Of a stretch of DNA of 64,000 nt, positions 45,729 to 56,125 are shown in pieces. Origin of the DNA: Symbiotaphrina buchneri (Eukaryota; Ascomycota; Symbiotaphrinales; Symbiotaphrinaceae); NCBI GenBank assembly GCA_001599915.1, contig BCIG01000017.1:558001-622000 (forward strand), in the 5' to 3' direction. Under the pieces are notes generated by a model. It made no database searches and was not told the origin of the DNA. It saw only the letters and a program-made list of their open reading frames with translations. Position 1 is the stretch's first letter; the number at the start of each line of letters is the position of its first letter. A program made the position numbers and the translations under genes.

Positions 45729-46176
45729 CTGGAAGGAACTTGAGGAACGGAACGTGAATTGATATATAAGATAATATAGAGCGCGTGGGGAGAAAAAGGT
45801 TTTTGAAAACAAGCGGGAGCCCTCTTTTATCTTCTTTTTGGCTCCTGTTTGCTACGGAATCCACGGACTTAGTGTATAGTATCTGAGAGTACATACATAC
45901 AATATAACCAAGGAAACATGCCACTTGGCCTCAAATATGCTTCCCTATCAACCCAACGCTAGCATGCACCATTCCACTGCAGCAGAGATGTGTCAATATC
46001 AAGTTGCACAATAGCAAACTCTCTGACCAAGCAAACTCTCTGAAGTAAACTTAGCGTCCTCAAATGCTCAGTGTCTGCCCGTCGTATGCAATTCGAATCC
46101 GGACTTTCAAAGCATGACTACTCTTTCTCCTCACAGCGCCGAACTCCAGTGCAATTCGTCCATACCAATAGCTAAT
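45729..46176 (-). repeat. Dispersed repeat, copy B (inverted relative to 37148-37623)
   Basis: About 450 bp whose reverse complement aligns with 37148-37623. The two inverted copies lie about 8.1 kb apart, with the GNAT, DUF1275, F-box-like and CapA-like genes plus the doubtful gene between or touching them. It is diverged in the middle, where copy A has a longer insert. No coding capacity or terminal structure is recognised. Confidence 0.8.
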
Positions 46177-46282
46177 GTTGTGGATTATAGAGGTTATAAA
46201 GAAGCAGACTGACTCCATTCCCTTCCCTGGGCGCACGTATGCAGGCCCCTGAATCCATTAAAAAAACCCAGAATACCCTCGC

Positions 46283-46303
46283 TAAGGTACATAAAGTACC
46301 TTA
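46283..46303. repeat. Perfect 8-bp palindrome with 5-bp loop
   Basis: TAAGGTAC-ATAAA-GTACCTTA, 60 bp past the stop of the minus-strand Zn2Cys6 gene. It could form a hairpin in the 3' end of that transcript. Similar GGTACC/TAAGGTA motifs occur near 9.1 kb. Confidence 0.7.
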
Positions 46304-46363
46304 TGCACTCGCCGCAATATGAACTCCACAATCCCCCCAAAATGTCGTCATTCATGGAAAACT

Positions 46364-48233
46364 TCAGAAAAGCACCAATTTCGGCGCCGCCTCCACCACC
46401 CTGCCCATCTCTGCCTTCCCCCGCGCCATGCGGGTCATCCCCACCCCCAGCGCGCCATCGACATATCCCTCCCCTCCTGCCTCTCCCCCTCCTGCCTCTC
46501 CCCCTCCGCCTCCCTCTCCCCCACATCCACCTCCCTGATTCCGCACTCCCAGGTGCCCATCAGCCGTAGCAGCGAAAATATCTCCCCCACCCCGGCCAGC
46601 CCAGGTCGCCTCCAGCGCATCCCGAACACGGTCCACGCTCTTGATGCCGCGCAGCTTCTTCATCTCCGAGAGGCGGTCGCGGACGAAGTCTCGGTGTGAG
46701 GGCGCCTCGAGGAACAGGCCCGCCATGTATAGTGGCCAGACGTGGCTGGCGACGGCGGCGGAGGAGACGGGCACGAGGGAGATGGAGGAGAGGATTTGGG
46801 AGGTGGAGGTGTGTGGGAAGGGGGGTCGGGAAGGGGGGGAGGGGGTGAGTGCGGTTGATGATGGGGGGTGGGAGGGTGTGGTGGGTGTGAATGAAGAGGG
46901 CTCAGCTGAGGAGGGGTAGTAGGAGGGATGGGAGTTCGGCGGCGGGTGAAAGGAGGTAGAGGCGGTGATGGATGCCGAATGAGAGTTCGAGAAGGGTAGA
47001 CTCGGCGGCCTGCCATACGTGATCTTCCAGAAAAATAACAGACCCGCATTCTGCATTGCCTTGGCCGTATGCTTGGTATCATCCGGAACTCCATCTGGTG
47101 GGCGCCATGCCTCTAACTGTGTCCTGAGCTGAATCGCTTCTGTCAAGTACGGAGACCCGCTCAGACGGGAGAACCCTTCCGAGCGCGCACGCGCTATAAG
47201 CATGGAGAGTTTTGCAACGAGCGACAGCATGGTGTCCACAGCGGCGAGAAAAGCGGTCCGTCGGCCGGAGAAGGCGGACCAGCCATGGTTATAATAATCT
47301 GGAATCATGGGCGCGCGTTGTGTGGATATGGAAGCCAGGATGTCGTGATATGCGAAGCTGGGTTATACCGTTAGCGGCATTGCTACACGATGGGGCCGAA
47401 GACAACTAACACTTCTAGCAGCGCCCGGGTAGTATGCTCTGCATTGCTATATCGACGAGCAAAGTCATTCAGAATAGATCCAGCACCCTCTAAATGCTTG
47501 GCCCAGTTAGTAGGATTCGCCTCGAATATCTGAGGCGGCGGTGTTAGTCTGCGAGTCAAACCTGAGAAGGCGATACCCTCACTTCCTGTATTTCCAGCAT
47601 AATCACAGTAGCTAATGTGGTCTCGTCGAAATCGTTCCAATTTTGCATGCGTGATATCAATGTTTTCAAAACTCTGCCCTTGTAATGTGTCGCTTGCACC
47701 TCGAATGCTTCATTCCGAGCGCTGAGGTGGATAGCCGCAAGTCCGAGCACCGCATCCAGGAGGTAGTCACACGACATGGCCATCGGCAGGATAACGCAGC
47801 GATATGTGTTTATGCTGGGGTCTCCAGTACTGGCCAGCAGCAGGGATATTGTATGATAGTAATGTTGAAGGAGAAATATATCGGTGCTACTGCGCGACTG
47901 ATCTAACGTGGAGAGGGCCTTGTGGAGTCCATCGTGGGGCTTCTCCGCTTTGGTGACGGCGGTCTCCCGGCCATTGCTCTTCTTGCGCGACTTCTGTCGC
48001 TCGTTGCCATCCCATTTTAAGCGGATGCCGTATCCTTCGCAGGCGATCTGCAGCCGGATACAAGTAGAACAAGAAGGCTTGCCTTCATCGCAGCGGTAGC
48101 CTCGTCGGCGGCAGGTCCAGCATCCTGCGGAGAAACCGTCAGCCTGGCCGGGGAGCACTGGTCTTTTCAAGGCGCACATACCCGTCCTCACTCGAGTAAT
48201 TGTCTTCTTTCGTGGCTCGTCGTTCGTAGCCAT
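46364..48233 (-). CDS. Zn2Cys6 fungal transcription factor
   Basis: Exons 48233-48182, 48124-47583, 47529-47411 and 47357-46364 give 568 residues. The first intron falls inside the DNA-binding domain. Joined, it reads TGCWTCRRRGYRCDEGKPSC and STCIRLQIAC, with six cysteines at 19, 22, 29, 36, 39 and 46 in canonical C6 spacing. A basic linker follows (KSRKKSNGRE). The rest is the fungal transcription-factor helical domain (HYYHTISLLLAS, YLLDAVLGLAAIHLSARN, NPTNWAKHLEGAGSILN, VFAYHDILASIS across intron 3). Around residues 350-400 a long Pro/Ser/Thr-rich insert interrupts the domain, and the C-terminus has a Gly/Glu-rich run. Its neighbours (transporter, dioxygenase, hydrolase, reductase) make it a plausible pathway-specific regulator (inference). 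Confidence 0.88.
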
Positions 48234-49092
48234 CCGAGCATGGCGGGGTGGAGATGGGATTCTTGGAATGTGCGTCGTCTTTCGGGGTGCGTGGTAATTC
48301 GTAGTTGTGGGTTGGTGGAGGACGGACCTAGACCGCAGGCTTGGCGAAGTTGACTTTGGAGCCGGTCGTTCAAGCGTAATTTATCGTTTGGCCCAATTTA
48401 GCTGCCGTGCCCTACTCATTCGCTCCCGCACGCACCTTGCAATACGGTACGCTCGCTGACCCTGGTCTCGCGATAGAGCGAACGTTTGTATAGAAAGAAA
48501 GGTGAAGATATGGAGGCGAATTGGGACATTTATGTTGTTACCTTCCTTGCAATGACAAGAAGAGGAGGCAGGAGATGCAGAAGGTATCTGTGCTTTTAGC
48601 CTTCGGAAACGAAACAAAAAGTTGTGATGTATCACATGCGAATGATACAGGGCCGAACCAAAGCAATTTTAACCTAAAGGACCTTGGCACGGCTACGGAT
48701 TTTCTCTGAATTGCCGGAGGATATCTCGGCCAAGTCTCCGTTTGAGACTCATCCCAGGTAGCCTTCTCAATGACAGGGCTGGAATCATGCAGCTCGAAAG
48801 TCCGAATCACCAGCCGAGCCAGCTCTGCCAGTCACAGGCGGGAAGCCGGCCCGGCAGCCGAACGCGTAAGCGATACGAGACAATCCCGGTCTTTCGAGGT
48901 GATCATTGCCGTAACAGCCTGATTCGTATTTCTATGTCTCTCAGACACAAGTTTGAGCATGTGAAGATATCTCGCCAATACTTTGTACTGCACAATGAGC
49001 ACGAAATAGCATCCTCAATGCCTCTGTATACACGGCGTTTCCATAATACGATGTCAAGGAAGCGATGGTAATTCAACGCTCCAACCCCTGAA
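48234..49092. other. Intergenic region, upstream of the Zn2Cys6 gene
   Basis: About 860 bp between the regulator's start and the 3' end of the UNC93-like gene. Short frames on both strands have no domain. No CGG-inverted-repeat operator of the Zn2Cys6 type was identified with confidence. Confidence 0.35.
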
Positions 49093-50998
49093 TCACTTTT
49101 CATCCTTCGCCATAACCACCGTATCGCCCTCCTCTCCCGCCTCTGTCGTCATCCCAATCACGCCCATCGGCCCCGTCGCCACCATAGGGGTATGCTGCTT
49201 CCCATGCCCATGCACCGGCGCACCAACGCCCTCCACACTCACAAAATCCTCCTCCGTGACTTCCGTCTGCCTGATACGGAACAAATAGACGGGGAGGGCG
49301 CAGAGCAGGGCGCCGGCCATGAGGGCCCAGCAGGACGCGAACTCGTTGGCGAAGGGGTACTTGAGGGCGTCGATGCGCGAGATGATGGCGGCGCCGGCGG
49401 CCTGGATGGATTTGTAGAAGCCGGCGTAGTACGCGAGTTTCTTGGGGTCGTTGCTCATGGCGCCCATCGTGTAGTACGCGTATGTCTGCCAGATGGCGTC
49501 GAGGAAGCCGTACCACATGTAGAGCTGCAGGCGAGGGCGTGTTAGAGTTGGACCTATGTGCAGATAAAAGTGAGGAGTTGGCAGGCGACACTTACGAAGA
49601 GATACCAGAAGTAGTCGTGCCCGAAAATGTCCATTGAAGGGCTCTTCTTGGACCGGCCAGTCTTCTGGAGAAATGCTAGGCCGCCGCCCCATATGGCATT
49701 GACAAGCACAAAGCAGAAGACCCACCCGGCTAGAGAACGAGTACGACGAGACAAGCGTGTCCAGTCTAGGAACCAGCCAAACATACCCGAACCGAAGATC
49801 TGCGCGAGCCAGTAGAAGATATTGTTGAATGCCCTGGTTCGAGTGTTGAAGAAATAGGAGTTGACATCTGGTCTAATCAGTATCTGCAGTATTCAAACAA
49901 TGGTTGGGGCCTCTTCTACGTACCGTTGAATTGGTATGTGTAGAACCAGTTTGAGACGAAGAACATGGGGAACAGCAGCACTACCCACCAGTCCGTGACG
50001 AGCGTCGTGTACAGCCCAATCATGTCCGACTTGAACCCTGGATGAACGACCTTCTCGACTCGAGTGCCATCGGCGCGAACCACTTTCTCTGTGGGGACAA
50101 GGAAGCAGCACAGAACGGCACCGGCTGCTTCAAGGACGATGAAAGCAACATACGTCCCGTCGGTAACATGGCCCGCCTTGACGTTCCAGTTCTGGCCTAG
50201 AGTGACGGCCGCGCCGATGACTGAACCGAGATTGAAAATCAGCCATGTCACGGCAATGGCTCGGCCGCGCTGGCTTTCTGTGGGATATGACTGGGAACAT
50301 TTAGCTGTTGTCGATCCTCACGGTCCTTTGGAGGCAAGCTTACCATCATGACGACGCCCTGAGCGCACCACAGAAAGGCCGCGCAGAACCCGAGCAGCGC
50401 GCCCGAGAAGATGACGAAACCAGTGTTCTTGGTGTGGTTATAGCACAGGAAAGCAGCGGAGTACACTGCGTATCCGATACCTCCAATTGCCATGGTCCAT
50501 TTCGTTCCACTGCAGCGAACATGAGTATTACAATCAACTTAACAAAACTCGGCACGGTCCGGATAGACTCACATGTAGTTGTTCGCAATACCGACCACAA
50601 AGCCGATCACGGCAAATGTCGTGTGCAGAGCAACACCGGCATTATTCTGAGCCGTCGCATCGACCTGGCCAGCTCCACCTAATCCAGCAAGAGCATTATA
50701 CATTCTATGTTCGCGTTGTCAGTGCCACTGGAAACGAGTCTTGTTGCGAAATCATCTTACCCAGGGTTGAGAAACAGAATGAAGCCGACAACCACGACCT
50801 GGAACATGGGCGCCCGGTAGGCTGGGATATGCAACCCCAGAACGTTGTAGCCCTTCCCATGGAGTTTCGCATGCTCCTCAGGCGCTACACACCATTAGCC
50901 AAGATAGGTCGAAGTCAAACAAGAGTCTGAGCCTTACACAGCTGCAAAGGCTCAGGGGCCTGATGCTCTGTATCTTTGTGCACACTGGCAGCTGACAT
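49093..50998 (-). CDS. UNC93-like major-facilitator membrane protein (DUF895)
   Basis: Seven exons (50998-50938, 50884-50761, 50704-50573, 50509-50344, 50290-49924, 49867-49596, 49524-49093) give 517 residues. After a hydrophilic start come about eleven membrane helices. Family signatures are APMFQVVVVGFILFLNPGMY at the first helix (joined across intron 2), NALAGLGGAGQ, GTKWTMAIGGIGYAVYSAAF, GALLGFCAAFLWCAQGVVMM, SYPTESQRGRAIAVTWLIFN, and WVVLLFPMFFVSNWFYTYQF. WYGFLDAIWQTYAYYTMGAM follows near the end. Fungal UNC93-like proteins are often linked to metabolic genes; the substrate is unknown. The cytosolic tail is acidic and Gly/Thr-rich (GMTTEAGEEGD). It stands head-to-head with the dioxygenase gene, which suggests coregulation. 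Confidence 0.87.
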
Positions 50999-51876
50999 GG
51001 TCGCAGAGAAGGCTCTTGCTCGTCAGGGCCTCAAGAATACCACGAGGTGACCAAGAACAGATGCTAAGATCCACACGCCCCATCCACATATATATATCTC
51101 ATTTTCGACCTCTTCTCGCGACCCCGGGAGATAAGTGATAACCGCCAGGACGAAGCTTATGGCTGCTGCAGCTTGCCCAGAAAGGCACACGTCCAGGGTC
51201 GTTCACGCGCAGATGTGTAGTGTTAGGCTCTCAATGCGCGTCCTGTCATTGGCTGCCGCCCTCCGACTAAGCAGGCCTCGAATGCTGTCATTTGGGGTTG
51301 GGCTGTCCGACATACCGCTTTGGGACATGGTGCGCTTTTTGCTCCCGTGGTGAGCTCGGGCGCAGTCCCCTAGACCCGCCAGCCTGCTGATTGCTCCTTC
51401 CTATGTTATGTAGGGGATCTTCCTTTGATATTATTGATTGGCCTGACCGGGGTCAAAAGATCCGAGTGCATACTCACTTGGCACGGCAAGCGCAATCCGA
51501 TGAAGGGAAGCAGCGGGTTGTTACTCCACAATCCAGAGGCACTTTATCGTTCATCGCCGACAGATTCATCCCTTTCGGCGGCGAAATACCATCGGGACTG
51601 TTACAACTGCCCAAATGGGATGAGATAGTCTCTGATCAGATTCGTTAGAGTTACATCGCCACAACTCTAATCTTCCTAAGGCGCTCCATCGCGGGTTTCA
51701 GACGGGCAGCTGTGCCGAGTACCTAAAAGGGATAGATGAGGACCCCGCCGTCGCCGATAGTGTTGCCCCTCTCCCATTGAATTACGAGGGCAAGAGGATA
51801 TGAACGATATATACCGAGGGTCAACAATACTTTCGAGGACAGAATCTCTCATCTCTTTCATCTGAGCTTTGTAGAT
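50999..51876. promoter_or_regulatory. Divergent upstream region of the UNC93-like and dioxygenase genes
   Basis: An 878-bp region between divergent starts. A TATATATAT run lies at about 51090-51098 on the transporter side, within 100 bp of its start. No gene-like frame is supported. A shared promoter is inferred from the arrangement. Confidence 0.45.
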
Positions 51877-52800
51877 ATGCCAGCTCCTGTCGAACCTCCC
51901 GCAGTTACCCATGTGGTCATCTCCCCAGAGGAGTTCGCCTCTGGCGAGATGTCACGGCACAACATCGAGAAAGCCGTCGTGGCTCTCTCAGAAGACGGCG
52001 TCGTGGTGATAGACAACGCCATCTCCGACCAGACGCTCGACTTCCTCAACACCCGCATGGTCGCCGACGCAAAGCACCTGCGCAACGCCGCCGGCACACA
52101 ATTCAACTACGACAAGAAAGCGCAAAACATCCTACAACACATGATCCCCACACCAGACTATCTACTGGACGAGATCCACGCCAACGCCTTCGCGACCGCC
52201 GTCTGCAAGGCCGTGCTGGGCCCCAGCCCCGTACTGCGCTACCACAAGGCCAACACCAACTTCCCCGGCGAATCGCGGCAGCCTGTCCACAGCGACGTCC
52301 ACTACGAGCACCCGCGCGCATGCTTCGCCCTGGCCGTCAACGTCAACCTGGTCGCCGTCGCGCCCCTGAACGGCTCCACCGAGGTCTGGCCCGGCACGCA
52401 CACGCGCACCCGCTTCGCAGACCAGAACGGCATGAAGGGCATCTTCCCGCACCGCCTTGAGGAGCGCGCCGCCGTGGCTCCGCCCACGCAGCCGACGATT
52501 GAGAAGGGCGGCTTGATTATTCGCGATATGCGCCTCTGGCACGCTGGCATGCCGAACCGCACGCAAGAGCAGGTCCGTGTCATGCTTAACCTCATCTATT
52601 GGGCGGACTGGTACCGCAGCCCGATGACGATCAAGTTCCCGGAGCGCGCGAGGCAGCGTATCAAGGAGCTGGAGGAGAAGAGTGCCACGCGCATTGCGGC
52701 GGAGTTTGTGGATGGAGAGGTGGATTATCTGACTTTGCGGCATACGCATGACTTCGGGCAGGATGGGAAGTGGGAGGAGTTTGGACGGAATCGGGAGTAG
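51877..52800 (+). CDS. Phytanoyl-CoA dioxygenase family (PhyH) Fe(II)/2-oxoglutarate oxygenase
   Basis: Non-haem iron oxygenase that hydroxylates a small molecule using 2-oxoglutarate and O2. One exon, 307 residues, ATG at 51877. The N-terminal PhyH segment is AVVALSEDGVVVIDNAISDQ. The iron ligands are in QPVHSDVHYEHPR (H-x-D) and LWHAGMPNRT (the distal His). Arg in VRVMLNLIYW-type context and the NGSTEVWPGTHT block match the double-stranded beta-helix core. There is no peroxisomal PTS1 ending (the end is GRNRE) and no PTS2-like start, so true phytanoyl-CoA oxidation is unlikely. Many fungal PhyH enzymes act in secondary metabolism. The gene is divergent from a transporter and close to a hydrolase and a reductase. 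Confidence 0.87.
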   Translation: MPAPVEPPAVTHVVISPEEFASGEMSRHNIEKAVVALSEDGVVVIDNAISDQTLDFLNTRMVADAKHLRNAAGTQFNYDKKAQNILQHMIPTPDYLLDEIHANAFATAVCKAVLGPSPVLRYHKANTNFPGESRQPVHSDVHYEHPRACFALAVNVNLVAVAPLNGSTEVWPGTHTRTRFADQNGMKGIFPHRLEERAAVAPPTQPTIEKGGLIIRDMRLWHAGMPNRTQEQVRVMLNLIYWADWYRSPMTIKFPERARQRIKELEEKSATRIAAEFVDGEVDYLTLRHTHDFGQDGKWEEFGRNRE

Positions 52801-53858
52801 ACGAGCTTGTATGGTGGACGTGGTCTGCTGAGCTGTAAGCTGTAATATGTGGGCTGTGGATTGTGATGTGCGATGCCTACGGGTCTTTTGGTGTGCGGTC
52901 CACGTGTGATCCGTTTCATGCTTTTGTAGATGTTCATATTTTCCACTGCATTAGTATATACAACGCTCCTCCATATGCTCTTTTCTTTCCACCAAACGCT
53001 CCGTCCTATACGTAGGCCCTTGAAAGAGGGAAGTATACGTCACTCCGACTCACATATATCACTTCCGGACTTCCCCATCTTGTGCATACGTCTATACACA
53101 CTGCTTTATAGTGCCTGCGTCTTGCTCTTTTCAACTGGAAAGCCAAACTTACCGGTTGGCGACGGACCAGCCGCTGGGTCGAGCGCTGTCACGCTTGACC
53201 TGAGTAGGATCAATCATATCAGCACAGCCTAACGATGGGAATACCGGGACGCCACCTCCTTGCGGAGCTGCTGTGGCGTCCATCTTCAATCCATGAGGTT
53301 TCTTGTTCCTCCAAATCCCACTGAAATTCACTCAACGATCTCCTCTGACCCGCCAGGGTCCGTCTATGCCAAAGGGGTTCCCCTACGCCTGACATTGGCG
53401 TCGATGCCTGGTCGGTCATTGAAGTACGAATTGTATATACAGTCTACAAATCGCATGTCTGCTCCTTGCTTGCCTGGATCCTTTCATCTTTGTTGCCTCC
53501 TTATCCGCGTCCCCTTCTCTTTGGTAGAGCTTCGCCGCCAGCAAAGCATCGTCAGCAAATTGAACGCCTAAAGCACTCCAATTGAGAATGGTTACTTCTT
53601 TCCCCTTCGAATACGGCAGCATTCTCTCATGTACAAGTTCTCTTCTGAATCCTTAGTCATATTTGGTGTCATAAATACCAAGCCGTCCTCCATCGGCTTG
53701 CGGTGTAGCCGACATCTGCTTATCGGGATCTGGCCGCGGCCGCCACGCATCGGCCAGCCAGTCTCCAGATCTCAAGTTCAAAACCACGACTTCCAACAAC
53801 AAACTCGTCCTCCAACACACTCCTTCCCCTCTTCACATTCCGCCCATCCACGCTCACC
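52801..53858. other. Intergenic region, no gene seen
   Basis: About 1.06 kb between the dioxygenase and hydrolase genes, same strand. A 68-codon minus-strand frame at 53416-53622 looks mildly protein-like but has no partner exon or domain. The last 150 bases are CT-rich. Confidence 0.35.
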
Positions 53859-54872
53859 ATGCCCTCCGCCGCGCCATACGACCCGACAGGGGTGTGCTAC
53901 TACACGATCCCGTCCTTCACCTTCCTGTCGGGCGACACGCAGCCCCTCAAAATCGCCTACCGGTCCTTCAACCCTTCCTCCCCCAAGACCGTTCTAATCC
54001 CGACCTGTTTCGGAGGGCGCATCAACACCACGCTCAACTTCACGACCTCCTGCCTGCGCGACTACCACGTCATCGTCGTCGCCATGCTCGGCAACGCCGA
54101 GTCCTCGTCGCCCAGCACTTCTCCCCCGGGCACCTTCCCTACCATCGACTACCAAGACTGCATCCGCGCACAGCACGCGCTGCTCACGCAGCACCTATCC
54201 ATCACGCACCTCAACGCCGTCATCGGCTTCAGCATGGCCGGGCAGCAAGCGTACTACTGGGCCTGCATGTATCCGACCTTCCTCTCGCGCGCCGTCGTCA
54301 TCTGCGGCTCCGCGCGCACCAGCCCACACAACTGGGCGTTCCTCGAGGGGCCCAAGGCCGGGCTGCGGCACAGCATCGACTACGCGGACGGCAGCTACCG
54401 CGCACAGGGCGTCAAGCCCGTCCGCGGCCTGTGGGCGTTCGCGCGCGCGTACTGCGCCTGGGCGTACAGCGCGGCGTGGTTCCGCGGGGGATTGTGGCGG
54501 GAGATGGGGTTTGGGAGTCTGGAGGAGTTTTTTAAGGAAGCGTGGGAGAAGGGCGAGGAGCAGTGGGATGCGGAGGACTTGTTGGCTCTGGCGGAAATGT
54601 GGCAGGCGGGCGATGTGGGCAAGACCCTGCCAAAGGGAGAGGAGGGCGATTATACAAAGGCGTTGGAGGGGATTCAGGCGAAGATTCTCCTCATGCCGTG
54701 TCGGACCGATCAGTATTTTACGCCCGAGGATAGTGAGATTGAGATGAAGTATCTGAAGCATGGTAAGCTGGCGGTTATTGAGAGTATTTGGGGCCATGTT
54801 GCGGGCGGAGGCGCGAATCCTGAGGACACGAAATGGATGAGCGAGCAGATTGCTAAGTTCATGGAGGAGTGA
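53859..54872 (+). CDS. MetX-like alpha/beta hydrolase
   Basis: One exon, 337 residues, ATG at 53859. The protein has the homoserine O-acetyltransferase-type alpha/beta-hydrolase fold: LKIAYRSFNPSSPKTVLIPT, the oxyanion region TCFGGRIN, VIVVAMLGNAESSSPS, then IDYQDCIRAQHALLTQHL. The nucleophile is Ser in AVIGFSMAGQQAYYWA. The acid is Asp in LMPCRTDQYFTPED and the base is His in IESIWGHVAGGGANPED. True homoserine acetyltransferases carry GGSMGG and longer lid helices, so this is more likely a hydrolase or acyltransferase of another pathway. There is no signal peptide or C-terminal targeting signal. It lies between the dioxygenase and reductase genes. Confidence 0.83.
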   Translation: MPSAAPYDPTGVCYYTIPSFTFLSGDTQPLKIAYRSFNPSSPKTVLIPTCFGGRINTTLNFTTSCLRDYHVIVVAMLGNAESSSPSTSPPGTFPTIDYQDCIRAQHALLTQHLSITHLNAVIGFSMAGQQAYYWACMYPTFLSRAVVICGSARTSPHNWAFLEGPKAGLRHSIDYADGSYRAQGVKPVRGLWAFARAYCAWAYSAAWFRGGLWREMGFGSLEEFFKEAWEKGEEQWDAEDLLALAEMWQAGDVGKTLPKGEEGDYTKALEGIQAKILLMPCRTDQYFTPEDSEIEMKYLKHGKLAVIESIWGHVAGGGANPEDTKWMSEQIAKFMEE

Positions 54873-55156
54873 GACAAAAAAAAGCACCACATGCGGCATG
54901 GAAGGTTCAGGTGGGTCTTTGGTTTGTGTACAAATGATATGATGTGGTATGTACGCATCATGATTTGGGGAATATTTAGTATATACATATATGTACGAAG
55001 TAGTCGACCGATATCATCACGGCGACGTTGACACATGCATACAAGCAATGTGTCATGCTTTTTTGGTCCTCCATTGAAACGCCAGTTCTTCACTCATAGA
55101 AGTCCTCTCAGCGAGACGCAACAGCTGCAAAAGCCTAGGAAATCTTCAAAGAGCTC
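54873..55156. other. Short convergent intergenic region
   Basis: 284 bp holding the 3' ends of the hydrolase and reductase genes. Runs such as ACAAAAAAAAGC after the hydrolase stop and TATATACATATATG near 54980 may contain the polyadenylation signals. Confidence 0.4.
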
Positions 55157-56125
55157 TTACACATCCTTCTCCTCGGGCCAGACATTATATCCAAACGTAT
55201 CCTTCATATTCACGAACCGGAAGTGCCTGCCCTCCGCGACCTTATTGATGGCCTCGAATTGCTCATCGCTCAACTCGATAGTCTGGAAGTTACTCTCGAT
55301 GCGGCTGGCCGTGGCGCTCTTGGGCAGCACGACATATCCTCTGCGGAGGCCCCAGGCGATGAGGACCTGGGCCAGGCTGGCGCCTGCCTCCTTCGCGATG
55401 CGGTTCAGGTCCGCGTTCTCGTTGACCTTCTCGCCCGTGGTGGGGACCTGGTTCTGCGAGCCCAGCGGCGAGTAGGCTTCGGGCAGGATGCCCTTGCTGA
55501 AGCAGTACTGCACCAGCTTGTCGTTGGGCAGGAACGGGTGGATCTCGATCTGGTTGACGGCCGGCGGGACCTTGGCGAAGCTCAGCAGCTTCTCGAGGCC
55601 CTCGATCGTCCAGTTGGACACGCCGATGGCCCGCGCCTTGCCTGACTCGTAGATCTTTTCCATGGCGCGCCATGTCGGCTCCGGGTTTTCCGTGAGATCT
55701 TTCTTGATGATGTACTTTCCGTCTGGGCCGATCTTGGGCATCATCGTCTTCTCGTCCTTCTCAGCAGCGATGGGCCAGTGTATCAGGTACAGGTCGATGT
55801 AGTCCAGCCCAAGCCGCTCCAGGGAATTGTTGAAACTCCATTTCACCTCGTCGGGCTCGTGCAGATGGTTCCAGACCTTGGTGCACACGAAGATGTCCTC
55901 CCGCTTGACGCTGGGTGTTTCCTTCAAGAAGTCACGGATCGCCTGGCCCACTTCATCCTCGTTCTGGTAGAACCATGCGCAGTCGAGGTGGCGATAACCG
56001 ACTTTGAGCGCATGTAGTGTTGCCCGATAAGAACCGCCTTTCTCGCCTTCATTGGCGAAGGTGCCAAATCCCACACCTGGAACCTTGACGCCGTTGTTTA
56101 GAGTGAACACTGGGGCTTTCGACAT
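55157..56125 (-). CDS. Aldo-keto reductase
   Basis: NADPH-dependent reduction of aldehydes or ketones. One exon, 322 residues from the ATG at 56125; the frame is open 13 codons upstream without an ATG. The catalytic tetrad is visible: Asp and Tyr in YRHLDCAWFYQNEDEVG, Lys in IFVCTKVWNHL, and His in LYLIHWP. Other family marks are LNNGVKVPGVGFGTF at the start, ARAIGVSNWTIEGLEKL, AVNQIEIHPFLPN and AYSPLGS. The NADPH-binding C-terminal motif is LPKSATASRIESNFQ. It resembles the Gcy1/Ypr1 and glycerol-dehydrogenase group. The substrate could be a product of neighbouring enzymes (inference) or general carbonyls. Confidence 0.92.
   Translation of the reverse strand: MSKAPVFTLNNGVKVPGVGFGTFANEGEKGGSYRATLHALKVGYRHLDCAWFYQNEDEVGQAIRDFLKETPSVKREDIFVCTKVWNHLHEPDEVKWSFNNSLERLGLDYIDLYLIHWPIAAEKDEKTMMPKIGPDGKYIIKKDLTENPEPTWRAMEKIYESGKARAIGVSNWTIEGLEKLLSFAKVPPAVNQIEIHPFLPNDKLVQYCFSKGILPEAYSPLGSQNQVPTTGEKVNENADLNRIAKEAGASLAQVLIAWGLRRGYVVLPKSATASRIESNFQTIELSDEQFEAINKVAEGRHFRFVNMKDTFGYNVWPEEKDV

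Larger units (their letters stand above)
45521..46363. other. Intergenic region largely filled by repeat copy B
   Basis: Between the doubtful gene and the Zn2Cys6 gene. It is dominated by the repeat at 45729-46176, with a perfect small palindrome at 46283-46303. Confidence 0.45.

Noticed and set aside
46081-46100. ATTCGAATCC, resembling a tRNA B box
   Set aside because: It lies inside repeat copy B and is not conserved in copy A. No A box or cloverleaf is present.
46364-56125. A classic secondary-metabolite cluster with PKS, NRPS or terpene synthase
   Set aside because: No backbone enzyme motif occurs anywhere in the window, so only a small tailoring-type run is claimed.
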